Shown: positions 48,856 through 60,983 of the stretch, piece by piece
How positions within the stretch are numbered: the stretch's first letter is position 1
How the letters are laid out: each line of letters opens with the position of its first letter
Notes under the pieces: generated by a model
The model's database searches: none
What the model was told of the DNA's origin: nothing
The model's input: only the letters and a program-made list of their open reading frames with translations
Program-made: the position numbers and the translations under genes
DNA from: Actinostola sp. cb2023
Lineage: Eukaryota > Cnidaria > Anthozoa > Actiniaria > Actinostolidae
Assembly (NCBI GenBank): GCA_033675265.1
Contig: JAUJYZ010001569.1
Location: 62,001-126,000, forward strand
DNA length: 64,000 bases
Direction of reading: 5' to 3'

Positions 48856-50606
48856 ACGGGAGGGGGAATGGGTGAGAAATAGTTTAAATTGAAAAATAAA
48901 CACGGCCCCCCTGTACGAAACTCAAATCTTAGGGTCTCCCACTTCAAGTATGGATTTTACGAGTATTTTACACGGATGGGTCCCAAACAAATTCATGCCC
49001 CTCCCACTCCCCCCCCCCCCCCCCCTCCCCAATTTATCACGCATTCCCCAAATAAGCGAAGTTATTTTATTATTGGGGTCCCTGTGTTTTGCCTGTACTT
49101 TGTTAAATTCCAGTCATCCAAATTAAATCCGATAAACGAAGGAACTTAAAGCGAATAAAAAGAAAGGACTGAGGGGACAAAGAAAATGAACAAAGAGAGG
49201 AAAGGAAAGGAAAAACCCTCGTGGCTGGATATTGATTCCTAAGGAGCGTTTTCAAAGCGCCTTTATTGTGGACACGATTCGTAAAAATGTGCGTTTTCAA
49301 CAGTGAACGTGTGAACGGGCTCTCAGAATATGCCGTCTATATATATATTATATCTATCTCTCTGATCTCAGTTTCAGATATTTCAAAATGAAATTCTCTT
49401 ACACTAATTTTGTGGTCGGGAAAATCTATATCTTAATTCTCTCGCCACTGTTTATGTTGGTGTATCTGGGTTACCAAGATTGCCACTGAGATTCATTTCA
49501 AAGATTTCCGAAAAAAACGCATGACATTTACTTTAATCAGTATCTTAGTCAGTTCGAAAAACCTTTTCTCCTTGAAGTCGGGAACGAATAAAAGAAACCT
49601 TTAATCAGTTTGTAAAGGAGATATCTTAGAGAGGCAAATATCTCGTTAACAATTAATAATCAAGTATCTCCGTTTCCTGCGTCATTAAGGAACTATAACC
49701 AACTAAATGAATGAGAGCAATAAGCCATGTACGACCACTCGGCTTTATACTAACTAAAGTCGATACGGCGTTGGCACCTAGCAGAGTGGTGACTACTACT
49801 CAATGTAGTATACGTGGTAGCTTGGGCTTCGTGAGAGGGAAAGGGCTGGTGACGTGGTATCAGATGATGTTGTTATTTTGCGAAGATATACTTGCACGTG
49901 ATAAAGTCTTCGTTTACTCCGTTTGCTGATAGTTTTTTTCGCAAATTAACGCTATGCCCATCGACCTTGGATTAAAACTACCGCCTTTTGTAGTTCGTTT
50001 TGACATTTTTAAATGAAATGTCCTTTACTTAATTAGTTTTATACATCCGCCTGAAGTCGATCGTTTCTTATTGGGTCTACAATTAGAAAGTGGATTATTT
50101 AACAGAAACTGAGAGTTGTATGCGCATAAACCAATGGGGGTTTTAGATTACCTTATGAATGCCAGCGACCGCCTACTTCTATGCAAATTGTTTGGTTTAA
50201 ATTCAAGCAGCGACTTGGCGAATCCTCATTCTCGCTTACGCAGCTGGTGTCAACAAAATACACTGCCGAGAAAAACATCGGGAAAGTTGAACATTTTTGT
50301 CATCAAATTCCGAGCACAATTTCCTATAATTTGAATAGAGTCATTCTTCGCCCGGGATGTTTTCCTGACTCATCAAAAGGGCCGTTAAATAAACAGCCAG
50401 AAGACCAAACCGAGACGCTTTCACGAAACTACCCTCGTCTCTGGCCAAGATGCTTGAAAGTGAACCAAGAGGTGCATCAGTGGAGAAATGAACAGTACTG
50501 ACAATTTGTAGGGAACAGTTTGAAAACGTTCAATTAAAGTTTGCTTCAGAAGTGACGAAACTGAGAAAATATATGGCGCTTCACTGACTTCTGAACTTCG
50601 AACAAC
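48856..50606. other. 5' flank of the class A GPCR, no gene seen
   Basis: A C-rich run at about 49008-49030, a TATATATATTATATCTATC stretch near 49340, otherwise unique. No TATA box at a convincing distance from the GPCR start; a 5' exon cannot be excluded. Confidence 0.4.
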
Positions 50607-51755
50607 ATGGCCAACAGTTCAACGAAAAATTCATCGTTGACAACAATGTCGAAAGCGTCCAACGTTACACAATTCTCTCTGTTTCCTGAGGATCTAGTGA
50701 CGATTGTTAGTATTTATGAAGTAGTGGTTATAATATGCTGTCTCATCGGTTACGGCTTTGTAGTGTTGGCCATGGTTTTGAACGCTAAGCTGCGCAGCAA
50801 TTGCAACTTCTTCATACTAAGTATGGGTCTTGCTGACAGCCTAATAGCAACAGTCGTGATACCAGTCAACCAGGGACAACTACTGCAAACATTGTATTAT
50901 CATTCCGTCTCGGCTTGTGAGTTTGTTAGCGATATCAATATCATCGCTATAACTGCAGTAGCACTTAATCTATGTGCAGTGAGCTTGGAAAGATTCTTTG
51001 CGATCATGTGTCCTTTTCGTTATGAGCTGTTCCTAACAACAAGGGCCGCTATAGGAGTCATTGCAGGAATCTGGGTGTACGCGCTGGTGGTTGGATTACT
51101 TCCTCAGATGGGCTGGAACGCTGGTAAAGTGGTTGTTTCAGATGGTTACTGTAACAGGCCGATGGACAAAAACTACCTGATCTTCACCACCGTCCTGCAT
51201 TTCTGTTTGCCGGCTTTTATAATGGTTGTCACCAACGTCTTCATATACCGCATTGCCGCAAAACAAGCGAAAAGGATTTTCAAGATTCGAGCCAGCGCTA
51301 ACCAAGCTTCTTTATCATCGAAGAGCCGCTCTACAGCTATAGAAGTGTTTAGAATCAATTATCGGGCTGCTAAGAGAATAGCTATCATTGCTGGTACTTA
51401 TTTAGCGTGTTGGTTGCCGCAGATGACCGTCTTGTTAATAGGGATTAGAATCGGGTACACAGCCATCCCCCCCGTGGTGTTCTTGCTGACTCTTCCATTG
51501 CAGTACACAAGCTCCGCTGTAAACCCATGTATTTTTTGTCTTCTTCACAAAGAAATAAGGATGACCTTAATTAGGGCAGTAAAGGCGAGAGTTCCTTTGT
51601 GGAGATCTCAGAACTCACGGAACTCCCGCGTCAACACGCGTGAAAGTGAGATGCGCGAAGACACTGGGGCTGAGACTGGGGAATTTGTACAACGCTCAAA
51701 CAGTCAAGCTACAACACAGTTTATCGAGTTGTCGTCAGTCGGGTCCGCGAATTAA
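50607..51755 (+). CDS. Class A (rhodopsin-type) G-protein-coupled receptor, intronless
   Basis: 382 residues, single exon. N-glycosylation sites NSS, NSS and NVT lie before TM1. Class A marks: TM2 LSMGLADSLIATVVIP with the conserved Asp, Cys in SACEFVSDI before TM3, SLERFFAIMCPFRY at the end of TM3 (ERF in place of DRY), WVYALVVGLLPQMGW in TM4, an outer-loop Cys (YCNRPMDKN), TYLACWLPQMTVLL (CWLP of TM6) and SSAVNPCIFCLL (NPxxF form of NPxxY). The tail is Ser/Thr-rich. Overall it resembles the large amine/adenosine/melatonin-like cnidarian expansions; the ligand is unknown. An AATAAA lies at 51874-51879. Confidence 0.92.
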   Translation: MANSSTKNSSLTTMSKASNVTQFSLFPEDLVTIVSIYEVVVIICCLIGYGFVVLAMVLNAKLRSNCNFFILSMGLADSLIATVVIPVNQGQLLQTLYYHSVSACEFVSDINIIAITAVALNLCAVSLERFFAIMCPFRYELFLTTRAAIGVIAGIWVYALVVGLLPQMGWNAGKVVVSDGYCNRPMDKNYLIFTTVLHFCLPAFIMVVTNVFIYRIAAKQAKRIFKIRASANQASLSSKSRSTAIEVFRINYRAAKRIAIIAGTYLACWLPQMTVLLIGIRIGYTAIPPVVFLLTLPLQYTSSAVNPCIFCLLHKEIRMTLIRAVKARVPLWRSQNSRNSRVNTRESEMREDTGAETGEFVQRSNSQATTQFIELSSVGSAN

Positions 51756-51873
51756 CTTTTGGGACAACGTATTTTAGTTCAATTAATTTACACTCGATTG
51801 TGTGCTGCTGAGAAACAATGCTGCAAATCAGCTAGTCATTGTATTATGATAATGTATCATGCTATATCTAAAT

Positions 51874-51879
51874 AATAAA
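51874..51879 (+). terminator. AATAAA polyadenylation signal of the class A GPCR
   Basis: A canonical hexamer about 120 bases after the stop codon, followed by a GTGTAGTGT stretch that fits a GU-rich downstream element. Confidence 0.55.
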
Positions 51880-52700
51880 CATGTGTAGTGTACTTCGTTA
51901 TGATCAAAAAATGATTTCACGTTAATCATGGATTGATAAGCTCCAGGCTGGTTTGGAAAAAAATAAGTTGAAAGTCTATTTTGATGTCGTTTACAACAGT
52001 TTTTCGGCCATAACTAACACATCTTTTTAGATAGCTTACTGTAGATCGAGTTCGGTTCCTCAATTAATCACCTTGTTCTTACAATCTTTCTTTTTTTGTT
52101 AAATTCAAAACAATTCATTTCGAACAAATTTATTCACCAATCATTTCTGATGGACAATTCCCATAATTATAACCCTCACACGTTTTACTGTGTCTATATA
52201 TATAAATCCCAAATTTTCTTTTTCGTGCAATCAGTACCGTCAAAACGCCTATAATATACCAACAAATAGAACATAAATGTACCGAAAATATCCTTCTCAG
52301 AGTGTATGGATGTCATGGCAATAATTACGATTTTTAAAAAGGATGAAAAATACGAATGAAGTTCTGGATATTTGTCGCCTACCGTTCAAACACAATGCAA
52401 CTTAGTCTACATTCCAGGTCTTTCGGGACTATAATAACAATGTCCTTGTTAATTTTGGTAAGAAGAGAATTCTCGAACTAAATGGGCAAATATATTATTA
52501 ATGGCATCACCGTATTTACTAGTGATTATTGTGTTGGCATTACAATAGCGAACCTGAGTGAAAAACACTCAGTTTACTCGATAGTCAAAATTCTCGACAA
52601 TATTACAAATCAATAATTTAACTGATGTTTTGTTCGTAGTATTTATTAGTTGTTCTATACTGCTTGTTCAAAGAGTCATTTTGAGGGCTAATACTTTATC
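51880..52700. other. Intergenic downstream of the class A GPCR
   Basis: A+T-rich unique sequence; no frame, splice pair or repeat stands out. Confidence 0.4.
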
Positions 52701-52703
52701 TAT

Positions 52704-52911
52704 CTATTTCAAAAAACGTTGGCATCTGAAATCTGAAACTGTGACCTAAAAACACACACTATTCGCCAAGGCAGGTCTTGGCCTAATAAAGGTCGTGGCA
52801 TATTACAAATATTATTTACCTGCGTTGGCGAATAGTGCGGCTACGACTGTTTTAAGGTCACAGATTCAGATGTCAGATTCAGATTTCAGATGCCAACGTT
52901 TTTTTTGAATA
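52704..52911. mobile_element. Foldback element
   Basis: TATTTCAAAAAACGTTGGCA and TCTGAAATCTGAAA at the left mirror TCAGATGCCAACG and TTTTTTTGAATA at the right; the inner parts share CTATTCGCCAA/TTGGCGAATAG. A CAGATT triplication sits in the right arm. Confidence 0.8.
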
Positions 52912-53142
52912 GGTGTATACATATAGAAGCCGATAGTGCTTAGCTAAATATTATAACATCACTCAAATGAACGAGTTTAAACAGCTGTCAGATAGGTAAT
53001 ACCATGACAAATTAAATATGACTTGTCTGCTGGAATATTCACATTTATATGAATTAGTGATCAGTCCCCTAACGTGTGACGTATGCCATTCTAAGAAAAG
53101 ATTTCCCCCCAGTTTGATAGCTATCTCAGTCTGTTGTTGACA

Positions 53143-53275
53143 AATAGACCGAATGCAATAATGGCATCCAATTTCAATTGCCATTGTTCTGGACTGACTA
53201 GCCTCGTGTTCATGTGGAAACACAAAAGCATATTCACCTTTATGAGAGGCTAGTCAGTCCAGAACAATGGCAATA
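53143..53275. mobile_element. Foldback MITE, copy 2, right end truncated
   Basis: Same TAGACCGAATGCAATAATGG arm as at 16768 with the centre (CATGTGGAAACACAAAAGC) inverted. The right arm breaks off after AGAACAATGGCAAT, where unrelated sequence begins. Confidence 0.85.
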
Positions 53276-54560
53276 TTTACGTTTGATGGACAGTCGTCTT
53301 GTTTGAAGTCTTGGCCGTTTTATTATTGATGTTTATCATCTTGCAATCAATATCGTTTATCGACTGAAAGCCAAATCATCCACGGCAGAAAGGCTAACAG
53401 AAATAACCATACAGTATTTTAATAGAGCAATCATCTCTGAGTGAGAAATATCGTATGGTTCCCATGGTAACCATCGGTAAACAAATGGAGAATTTCACTG
53501 AAGGAATTTTATCGGCCGCGTGGGTCAACAAAACCCTTGACAGACATATGAATCTCATAACATTCAATATTCGTCTGACATAAATACAGCCTTTTATTTA
53601 TCGTCCCTTTTGTTCAACTAGTAGAGTTTTCCTTTGAAAAAGAAAACATCCGCCTAGAACAGGATGGCAAGCCACAATACCTTATTATATTTCCAACGAA
53701 TGTTGTCAATTTCCAATTTTTATTTACAATCAGAAGCTATAAAGTTCATTGCAAAGAATATGCAACGTGATATTCTGAATATGACAACGACATTACATAC
53801 TCTCTAAACTGCTGTTGGAAATATGATCGTAATCTTAGATCATTAGGACTGAGATAGATCAAGGCGGTTTTGGAGCGAAGTCAACATAAAGGCATGCGAT
53901 ATGAATAGGTTTAGCTTCTCGGTGCTTTATTAGACGTTTTTGTAATTAATTTTGGATTTCAAAAAAGTACAGGAAGAGAGTAAATGATCACCTAAAACTT
54001 CCAAAGTGTTGTTTTTCCTAATTCATAATCTTCAGTTTCATCAAATTATTTTACAGACAACTTGACTGATTGCACGAACTGACTAAGATTAAGGCTAAGA
54101 TGTTGAGCCGGAGTGCACTGGGATAATCGCAACAAGCTCCAATGCACAGGTATCCCATTTCATGAAATCCATTGTGAAAATTAGCATAAATAATGTCAAT
54201 GTTTGTAAACATTATGTTCACCTATGCCTTGCTTTGTGAGTTCAGTTGAAAATTTTGGTTACTAATTGTCCAGGTAATATCATTTATAAAGAATTGCGGT
54301 AACAACGAGTCCAAGGAAAACTAAAACGAACTCTAAAATCTCTCTTGACTCAAAAACAAAACACGCCGATAAAAAAACTCACTCTGATAAAGTTTATGAC
54401 AAAAATATGTCTAATCTTTGGCCGTTGATATTGTTTACTGATGACTCAGGACGATACGTGAAACGTACTGTCACAGAATACCGTTTTCGGCGTTTTATAC
54501 AATGAAAAGATAGCATTTTAAAGTGGGGATAAAATCCTGCCTTCGGTGATAACGGAGAAC
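53276..54560. other. Intergenic, no supported gene
   Basis: No repeat or gene recognised by eye. Confidence 0.35.
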
Positions 54561-54573
54561 ACTTTTGATTTTA

Positions 54574-54760
54574 AGTCTTGCTTCCGCGGGATTGAGTGAT
54601 CAAATAAAAAGAGGCTCAAGGCTTAGTCGCTTTGATTACGTCGGTCAGAAAAAGATATTGATTCCGATAACGTCACTGCCGAGGTTGGCGTCAAACTTCC
54701 ATACGCCGACAAAAGGAAAGAAGAAAGACAAAGACTCCGAAATCGCTTCCGAATATAAAG
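54574..54760 (+). CDS. Weak exon candidate
   Basis: An open stretch with RGSRLSRFDYVGQKKILIPI and FHTPTKGKKKDKDSEIASEY ends at AATATAAA|GTAAGT, a strong donor. The left border (TTTTAAG) is a poor acceptor and no partner exon was found. The sequence is charged and protein-like but matches no family I know. Confidence 0.2.
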
Positions 54761-55111
54761 TAAGTTTTTTACCCAAAATTTTCGAATATCAAATTTTCCA
54801 ATGTATGCAAAAGTCCCCCGATACAGTAGTATTATACCCCCTCCCCCACCTTCCTCCCCCCGATATGAAGTCCGCGCGGTTCGTCGGCAAAACCTTAGAC
54901 GGATAAACGCGTTAATGACATGAGGTTCTACCTCGCCCCCAAACAAACGAAAATATTGAATAATACCTCCTTCGAATCGAATCCTCCAGACCTATTAATT
55001 TATATCATGCCTTATCCACTAATGTGTTTCCATTCGATGCGTTTTAGCCTGCGTACATGCACTAACACGCTGATCGTGTTCATCGAACATGACATACATT
55101 CGAAAACGCTC

Positions 55112-55297
<186 letters not shown>

Positions 55298-55457
55298 CCG
55301 AAAACGCTCTAGCTGGCAGATTCAGGACTGAGACCCCTACTGATTAGTGTGGACGGCGAAAATGGTAGCCTGCGAAAAAAGCGGCTGTATCCGCAGGCTA
55401 CGAAAATGGAGGCTTTCGAAAACGCTGACGTCACGTCTAAATCTTGTCGTAAAAACA

Positions 55458-55688
<231 letters not shown>

Positions 55689-56021
55689 TTAACAGTGTCT
55701 TCGTTACATCGTTTTAGTGTAGACTCAAGGCCAAAACGCCGCATCGACATGTATGTGTTTTCAAGCGAAACGTATTATATTGGACGCGAAGTTAAAACGA
55801 TATTTCGAAAACGCTAGTGTAGACGCGAAGTTTTTGTTACGATTTTGATGAAATGAAGACGGAAACTTTGGAAAACCCATTAGTGTGATTCAGGCCTAAG
55901 TCATCAATATATGGCGGTATGTCCAGTCAGTGTGACTGAAAATAGTCTTGAAACTCCATGACTGCCGACGTCAAGATGGAGAATTTCCTTTGTTTTGACT
56001 AAAACAGCAAAATTACTACTA

Positions 56022-56542
56022 CAGTCAACTCTCCGCTAACGGACACTCTCGTAAGCGGACAGCTCTACTTACGGACACCTTTTCAAATCCCCGTTTTACC
56101 TCCCAGTCAAACTCTGTATTTACACATTCCCGTAAGCGGACACTCTCTCGTAAGCGGACGCGGACACTTTTGAAAATGAAAATTGGATTTTTCTTTTGTT
56201 TACGCTCTCTCGTAAGCGGACACACCATATAATAATGGACTTTCGGCAATGGAATTTGTCTTTAATTTGCAATAAATCAACAAAAATATGACCTTTTACA
56301 GAGCAACAGAACAGTGGGGATCGGTTTTGTCAAATCTCCATTTGTTCGTGGGGAAGCAAGGTGTACGGTTCAGTTGCTATTTTTCTCTACCGATTAAAAC
56401 GTAATTAACTCTCCCGTAAGCGGACATCCACCCTATTTTTCTTTGGTGTCCGCTTACGGGAATAGTTCTCATAAGCGGACAGCTCTACTAACGGACACTT
56501 TTTTCAATTCCCGAGGGTGTCCGCTTACGAGAGAGTTGACTG
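56022..56542. mobile_element. Pogo/Tigger-like non-autonomous element, TA-flanked
   Basis: CAGTCAACTCTC begins the left end and GAGAGTTGACTG closes the right, with TA on each side (56020-56021, 56543-56544). GTAAGCGGACA recurs at least eight times in both orientations within. No transposase frame. Target site and CAGT ends fit the Tc1/mariner superfamily. Confidence 0.8.
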
Positions 56543-56544
56543 TA

Positions 56545-57330
56545 TTTGGAACAGTTCATAAGAAAAAACGTTAAATAAATAGACGAGGTCGGGCTTTGGT
56601 CAAACTTTCTCAGTTGTCGATTACTGAAACGACACATTGATGTGAGACAAGTGGCTTCTTTAGTATAATGTGAGCTAGTGTTAGCCGCTTTTTCATTTTT
56701 TTTTAAATCGCATAATGTCCGTGAAGAAAATCATGTTTTTACACATCATTTATACACTCAATTGCAGAAAGGTTGTAGTATACATTTATTATAATAATAA
56801 TAAATATCTAATGAGATACAATGTATCTAATGAGATACAAAGTGTGAAACATCGCTTATTTTCTTCTAATATATCAGAATCATCAATTTTAGATTAGAGA
56901 CCGAATTCATAATGGTTGCTTCTAATTTGCATTAAAGCCAAAAAATATCATTTTGGGAAAAGTAAATATTTGATATGATAGAATGTGATTATCTAAATAC
57001 TATGTGTGTGTTTTGAAACCAAATAATAAATCCTTGAGAAGATATGAACATTTGAAATTGTGAAAAAAAACGAGGCTGGTAAGCCGACTCACTTGAAAAA
57101 TACATACAAAACTTTCTATTTATGATCTGTCATAACTCCGATGATATTTTGTCTACAGCAAAGAAGCTTTCCAAGAATGTTTATTTCTAGGTACTGTTTT
57201 AGATGACAGTGATCATTTTTACAGTGATCACAGTGATCATTTTTATAGTTATAACATTGGATCTTTATTTTATTTATTTAGTGTTGCTAGTTTTGTAAGA
57301 GCATAGAGACAATAGTATTATGCTCCCAAT
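56545..57330. other. Intergenic, no supported gene
   Basis: A+T-rich. A short tandem CTAATGAGATACAA (about 56808-56840) and an ACAGTGATCA triplet with T-rich spacers (57208-57245) were noted. No gene. Confidence 0.4.
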
Positions 57331-57331
57331 G

Positions 57332-57484
<153 letters not shown>

Positions 57485-58008
57485 TGTACCAGAAACGTAT
57501 CGTATCGCCAAACTAAAAATACGCCATTATGAATTCGGCGTATAGAATGAAACTTTGACACCAAACTGAAAACTGCATCAAATTTACTGACGCCGGTTTT
57601 TGGGACGTTAGTCCTTCGTCGGACAAAATCCTCTTTTGCGAAGACGAAGAACTAACTTTTTGTCGGCGATTTTATCGCCGCGAAGTTGCACAAAATTTCG
57701 TCGCTAAATCGCCGGTAGTTTACTGACGGGCGATTTGTGGTTGCAATAAAATCGCCGATACTGAATCGTCGACAAAATCGCCGATAAAATCGCCAGTGTA
57801 AACGGCCCTTTACACGGTGTCAACTGATTAAGTTTCATTCTACACACTTGTACTTGTTAGCTACACTGACTAGTATCCGCTGGAATATGATAATCATACA
57901 GGTATGGGACACACAACAGAGCTAGCCAGGCTCCATGTTTTCGGTGTGAATGAATCTACAAACTGCATGAAAATAACTAGTTAACTGAACTGCATCATGA
58001 AATCTGAG

Positions 58009-58039
<31 letters not shown>

Positions 58040-58199
58040 TTATTTAATGTCGATAACGTAAGGAGTGGTTACCCAATCTCCCGAGCCAGAGGCTCATGTT
58101 AAAAACGCTCGACTATAACAATAAATATATATATTGGTATATCAACTTGAAAATCTTGTAGTTGCAATCAGGCATATTATAAGGAATGTAAAAACGTTA

Positions 58200-58640
58200 G
58201 GTTGTCACTGATTTTGGTAAAAAAATACTGTATTTACCGGGACGTTTCGGATGCGTACTGCAACCTTCATCAGCTAGATGTAACATATATGGCGTCTAGG
58301 GAATATATAGCGTTAGGTATGATCACTTAAGAATGTTGTAGACTTTAGGGAAATAAATGTGTTCATTAATAGAGCTACTTTCACACACGGAATGCCAGGC
58401 TTCAAGAACCAGTCTTTTGTTCCATTGACTTTCACGGATCGATGATTTCAACACCATCAAAGTCAAAATCGTGTTGTGTTTGCAGATGTTGTACTAGCTG
58501 TGAATTGCGGTCCAAGTTGAAAAAGGTTTTGGTATGTTCTTTTATCCTGCATGTTTTTAGAGGGATGTTTGTCCAACATAGACTTTATTACATTGCTTGC
58601 AGTTGATACGGTAAACAACACCCGTGGTGGAAACCTTATC
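58200..58640 (-). mobile_element. Penelope-like retroelement remnant: GIY-YIG piece and hammerhead-like motif
   Basis: On the minus strand VVYRINCKQCNKVYVGQTSL (58613-58555) has the C-x2-C and VYVGQT of the GIY-YIG endonuclease of Penelope-like elements. It breaks at stops, then in shifting frames FSTWTAIHS, LVQHLQTQHDFDFDGVEIID and KRLVLEAWHS follow, as in such elements after the nuclease core. Further 3', at about 58275-58231, CTGATGA, a GGTTGC/GCATCC stem and CGAAACGTC form a hammerhead-ribozyme-like core. The reverse transcriptase is absent, so it is 5'-truncated and dead. Confidence 0.7.
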
Positions 58641-58927
58641 GATTCTGGCTTTTGGCTTTTGGGGGTATAAAATATACTATATGAATAATTTACTAATACT
58701 AATACCAAGGACGTACACAGCACAGGGGCAGTTGCCCCTCCCCTAGCAAAGCGAAAAAGATACCAAAAGAACTGTAGTATTTATTTATTTTTGTTGTTGT
58801 TAAATACGTACTGCCTCCCCCCTCTCCCCCCCCCCCCCTTTAATTTTATGTACGGCCCTGAATACTATCAGAATACTACATTATTATTACTCAAGATTAA
58901 CATGCTACTTTTCATGCTACAAATTAA

Positions 58928-59103
58928 CAGGGTAGCAAAGGGGGGGTTGTGATCACGCTTCACGTGCCATTTTTTCGTAAATTCACGTCTTTCTTGCAAA
59001 TTCACGGATCACGGTTTTATCTTTTGTTTATCAAGTGTTTTTCACGATTCACGCGCCATTTTTGGGCCAAATCACGCGTCACGTGTGACTCCTTTGCTCC
59101 CTG
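58928..59103. mobile_element. CACG-rich MITE-like element
   Basis: CAGGGTAGCAAAGG at the left mirrors CCTTTGCTCCCTG at the right. The inside has repeated TCACG/ATCACG, including CACGTG-type sites at about 58957 and 59079. No coding capacity. Confidence 0.6.
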
Positions 59104-59628
59104 AATTAAGTATAAAATGTTGTGCTTGGTAGAAAGGCCAGTGTCACAGCTGGGATCAAAAGTCTATGAAAAAACTCTACTTAGACGAACTGAAGTGGAG
59201 TGCACCTGATCGTGATGAACGAGTTTAATTGTTGATTGTGCTGCAAATCCAATCTGGAACTCGGTAAGTAAAACTACACTTGATTCAGTCATTTGCATCT
59301 ATAAATGAATCATTCCATTAAGCTGACATATAATATCAACTATATAGTAAGACGCGGCGGCAATAGTTTTTCTATTCAAAGACTTTAGGCGCTAATTTGA
59401 CAGCATGAACAGTGAAGCCCCTGGAGGAGGTTTAATGACTCGTTTTAATATCAGCGTATTCAGTTTCATCTTTAAACACACAAATACTATAATCCTTTTA
59501 CACGCAAGAAACTGAGACGGCACGTACCACAAACTTCAGCATTAATTTCGAAAGTTAAGTGTAAAATCCGCTTTAAGGTGAATTAATGCGGGTATACCTC
59601 CAAATGTCCGAGTAGAGCCTGGTGCCTA

Positions 59629-60546
59629 GAAATACCGCGCCCTCGGCGTTTATCAGTTACCGTAGATCTTCTATAAAACGTCTCCTCTCAAATAAGCGAC
59701 TCCCTTCTATTAAGCTCCTCTCTTTGGAGCCGTTTTGTACTAAAGGCGAGATCAAACGGTGCATGATAGTCGATGATAGTTGAACTATCACCAACTATCA
59801 TCGACTATCATCAACTATCACGCACCCGATCAAACGAAGAAAAACTATCATCAACTATCATGAACTTTTTGAACATGTTCAAAGTGAATGATAGTCGATG
59901 GTAGTCGATGATAGTTTGCGATCAAACGTGATCGCGCGTTTCAACTATCATCGACTATCATGCACCGTTTGATCGCGCCTTAAGCGCCCCTCTCTAATAA
60001 GCGCCCCTCTCTAATAAGCGCCCCCCTAAAATAAGCGCCCCCATAAGCGCGCAATTTGCTTAAACAAGCACGGGCTTTGAAAGAAGGTTCTGTTGTATTT
60101 CAAACTCGGCCGATATGGCCGGATAGCTTTCTGAAATGTTCTTGAACTCTTTGCGGAGTATCAGAGCATGTTTCCTCCGCTTTGTAATTCTTGCTCTCTT
60201 TTTACGAAATACGGTAAGAAAATCCGAGTGTTTGGTTTAGGAAATTCAATAAGTGTCCCTCTTCTAATTCATTATACATACATTGTAGTGTAGGATTTTA
60301 AGATATTTATACTATATTGTTATTTTATTAAGTTCAGTGAGGGCCACAAGTTTATAAGTGTATTTCACTTTTATGTGTTTTATACCCTCTTGAAATAAAG
60401 TCTTCAACATCATCATCTAATAAACGCACCCCATATAATAATACACTTTATTTCATGAGGGAACACAGATTACAGCTTAAGCTGAACAACTTACTAAGAC
60501 CTCCGATAAGCGCATAGGATTTACGAGGGTCGAGGTATTTTTCCAT
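59629..60546. mobile_element. Composite element with ATAAGCGCC repeats and a nested Harbinger-like MITE
   Basis: AAATACCGCGCCCTCG on the left is mirrored by CGAGGGTCGAGGTATTT on the right. TAAGCGCCCCTCTCTAA repeats lie inside. Nested at 59744-59980 is a MITE with ends AGGCGAGATCAAACGGTGCA and TGCACCGTTTGATCGCGCCT, flanked by TAA (59741-59743 and 59981-59983), as in PIF/Harbinger. Its inside has many copies of ACTATCATC and the inverse. Confidence 0.6.
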
Positions 60547-60713
60547 CATTTTTGAAAGCCGTATTTAATTAATTCTCATTAATCATGTATCAGTATTGGA
60601 AATTACTGACAAGTAGAAACCATTTGTATTAATATCTCAGTCTAAAAAGGTTGCACTACATTGCTCATAAATAACCAACTCTTTTATCACGTCTGCCAGT
60701 TCTAGAACCATAA

Positions 60714-60983
60714 AGCTAATTGCATAATCGTTGTAGGGTTGAAAATCATGAAAGCTATGACCAAAAGGAATTATGGGAAATTAAAATTCTCAAATAACAC
60801 CGTCAAATCATCGACCTTTTTATCCAGACTTGTAGGATCTTAGTTAAATAGTTCATACACCTTCAAAACTACGAGAACTTTGAATATATCTGTATGTAAT
60901 GCGGGTCATGAACTGATTTCCCATCCATCCTTGCGGTCTCAGCTTCTATGATTTTCAACCCGACAACGATTATGCAATTAGCT
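60714..60983. mobile_element. MITE, about 35-bp inverted ends
   Basis: AGCTAATTGCATAATCGTTG and GGGTTGAAAATCAT at the left mirror ATGATTTTCAACCC and CAACGATTATGCAATTAGCT at the right. Confidence 0.85.
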
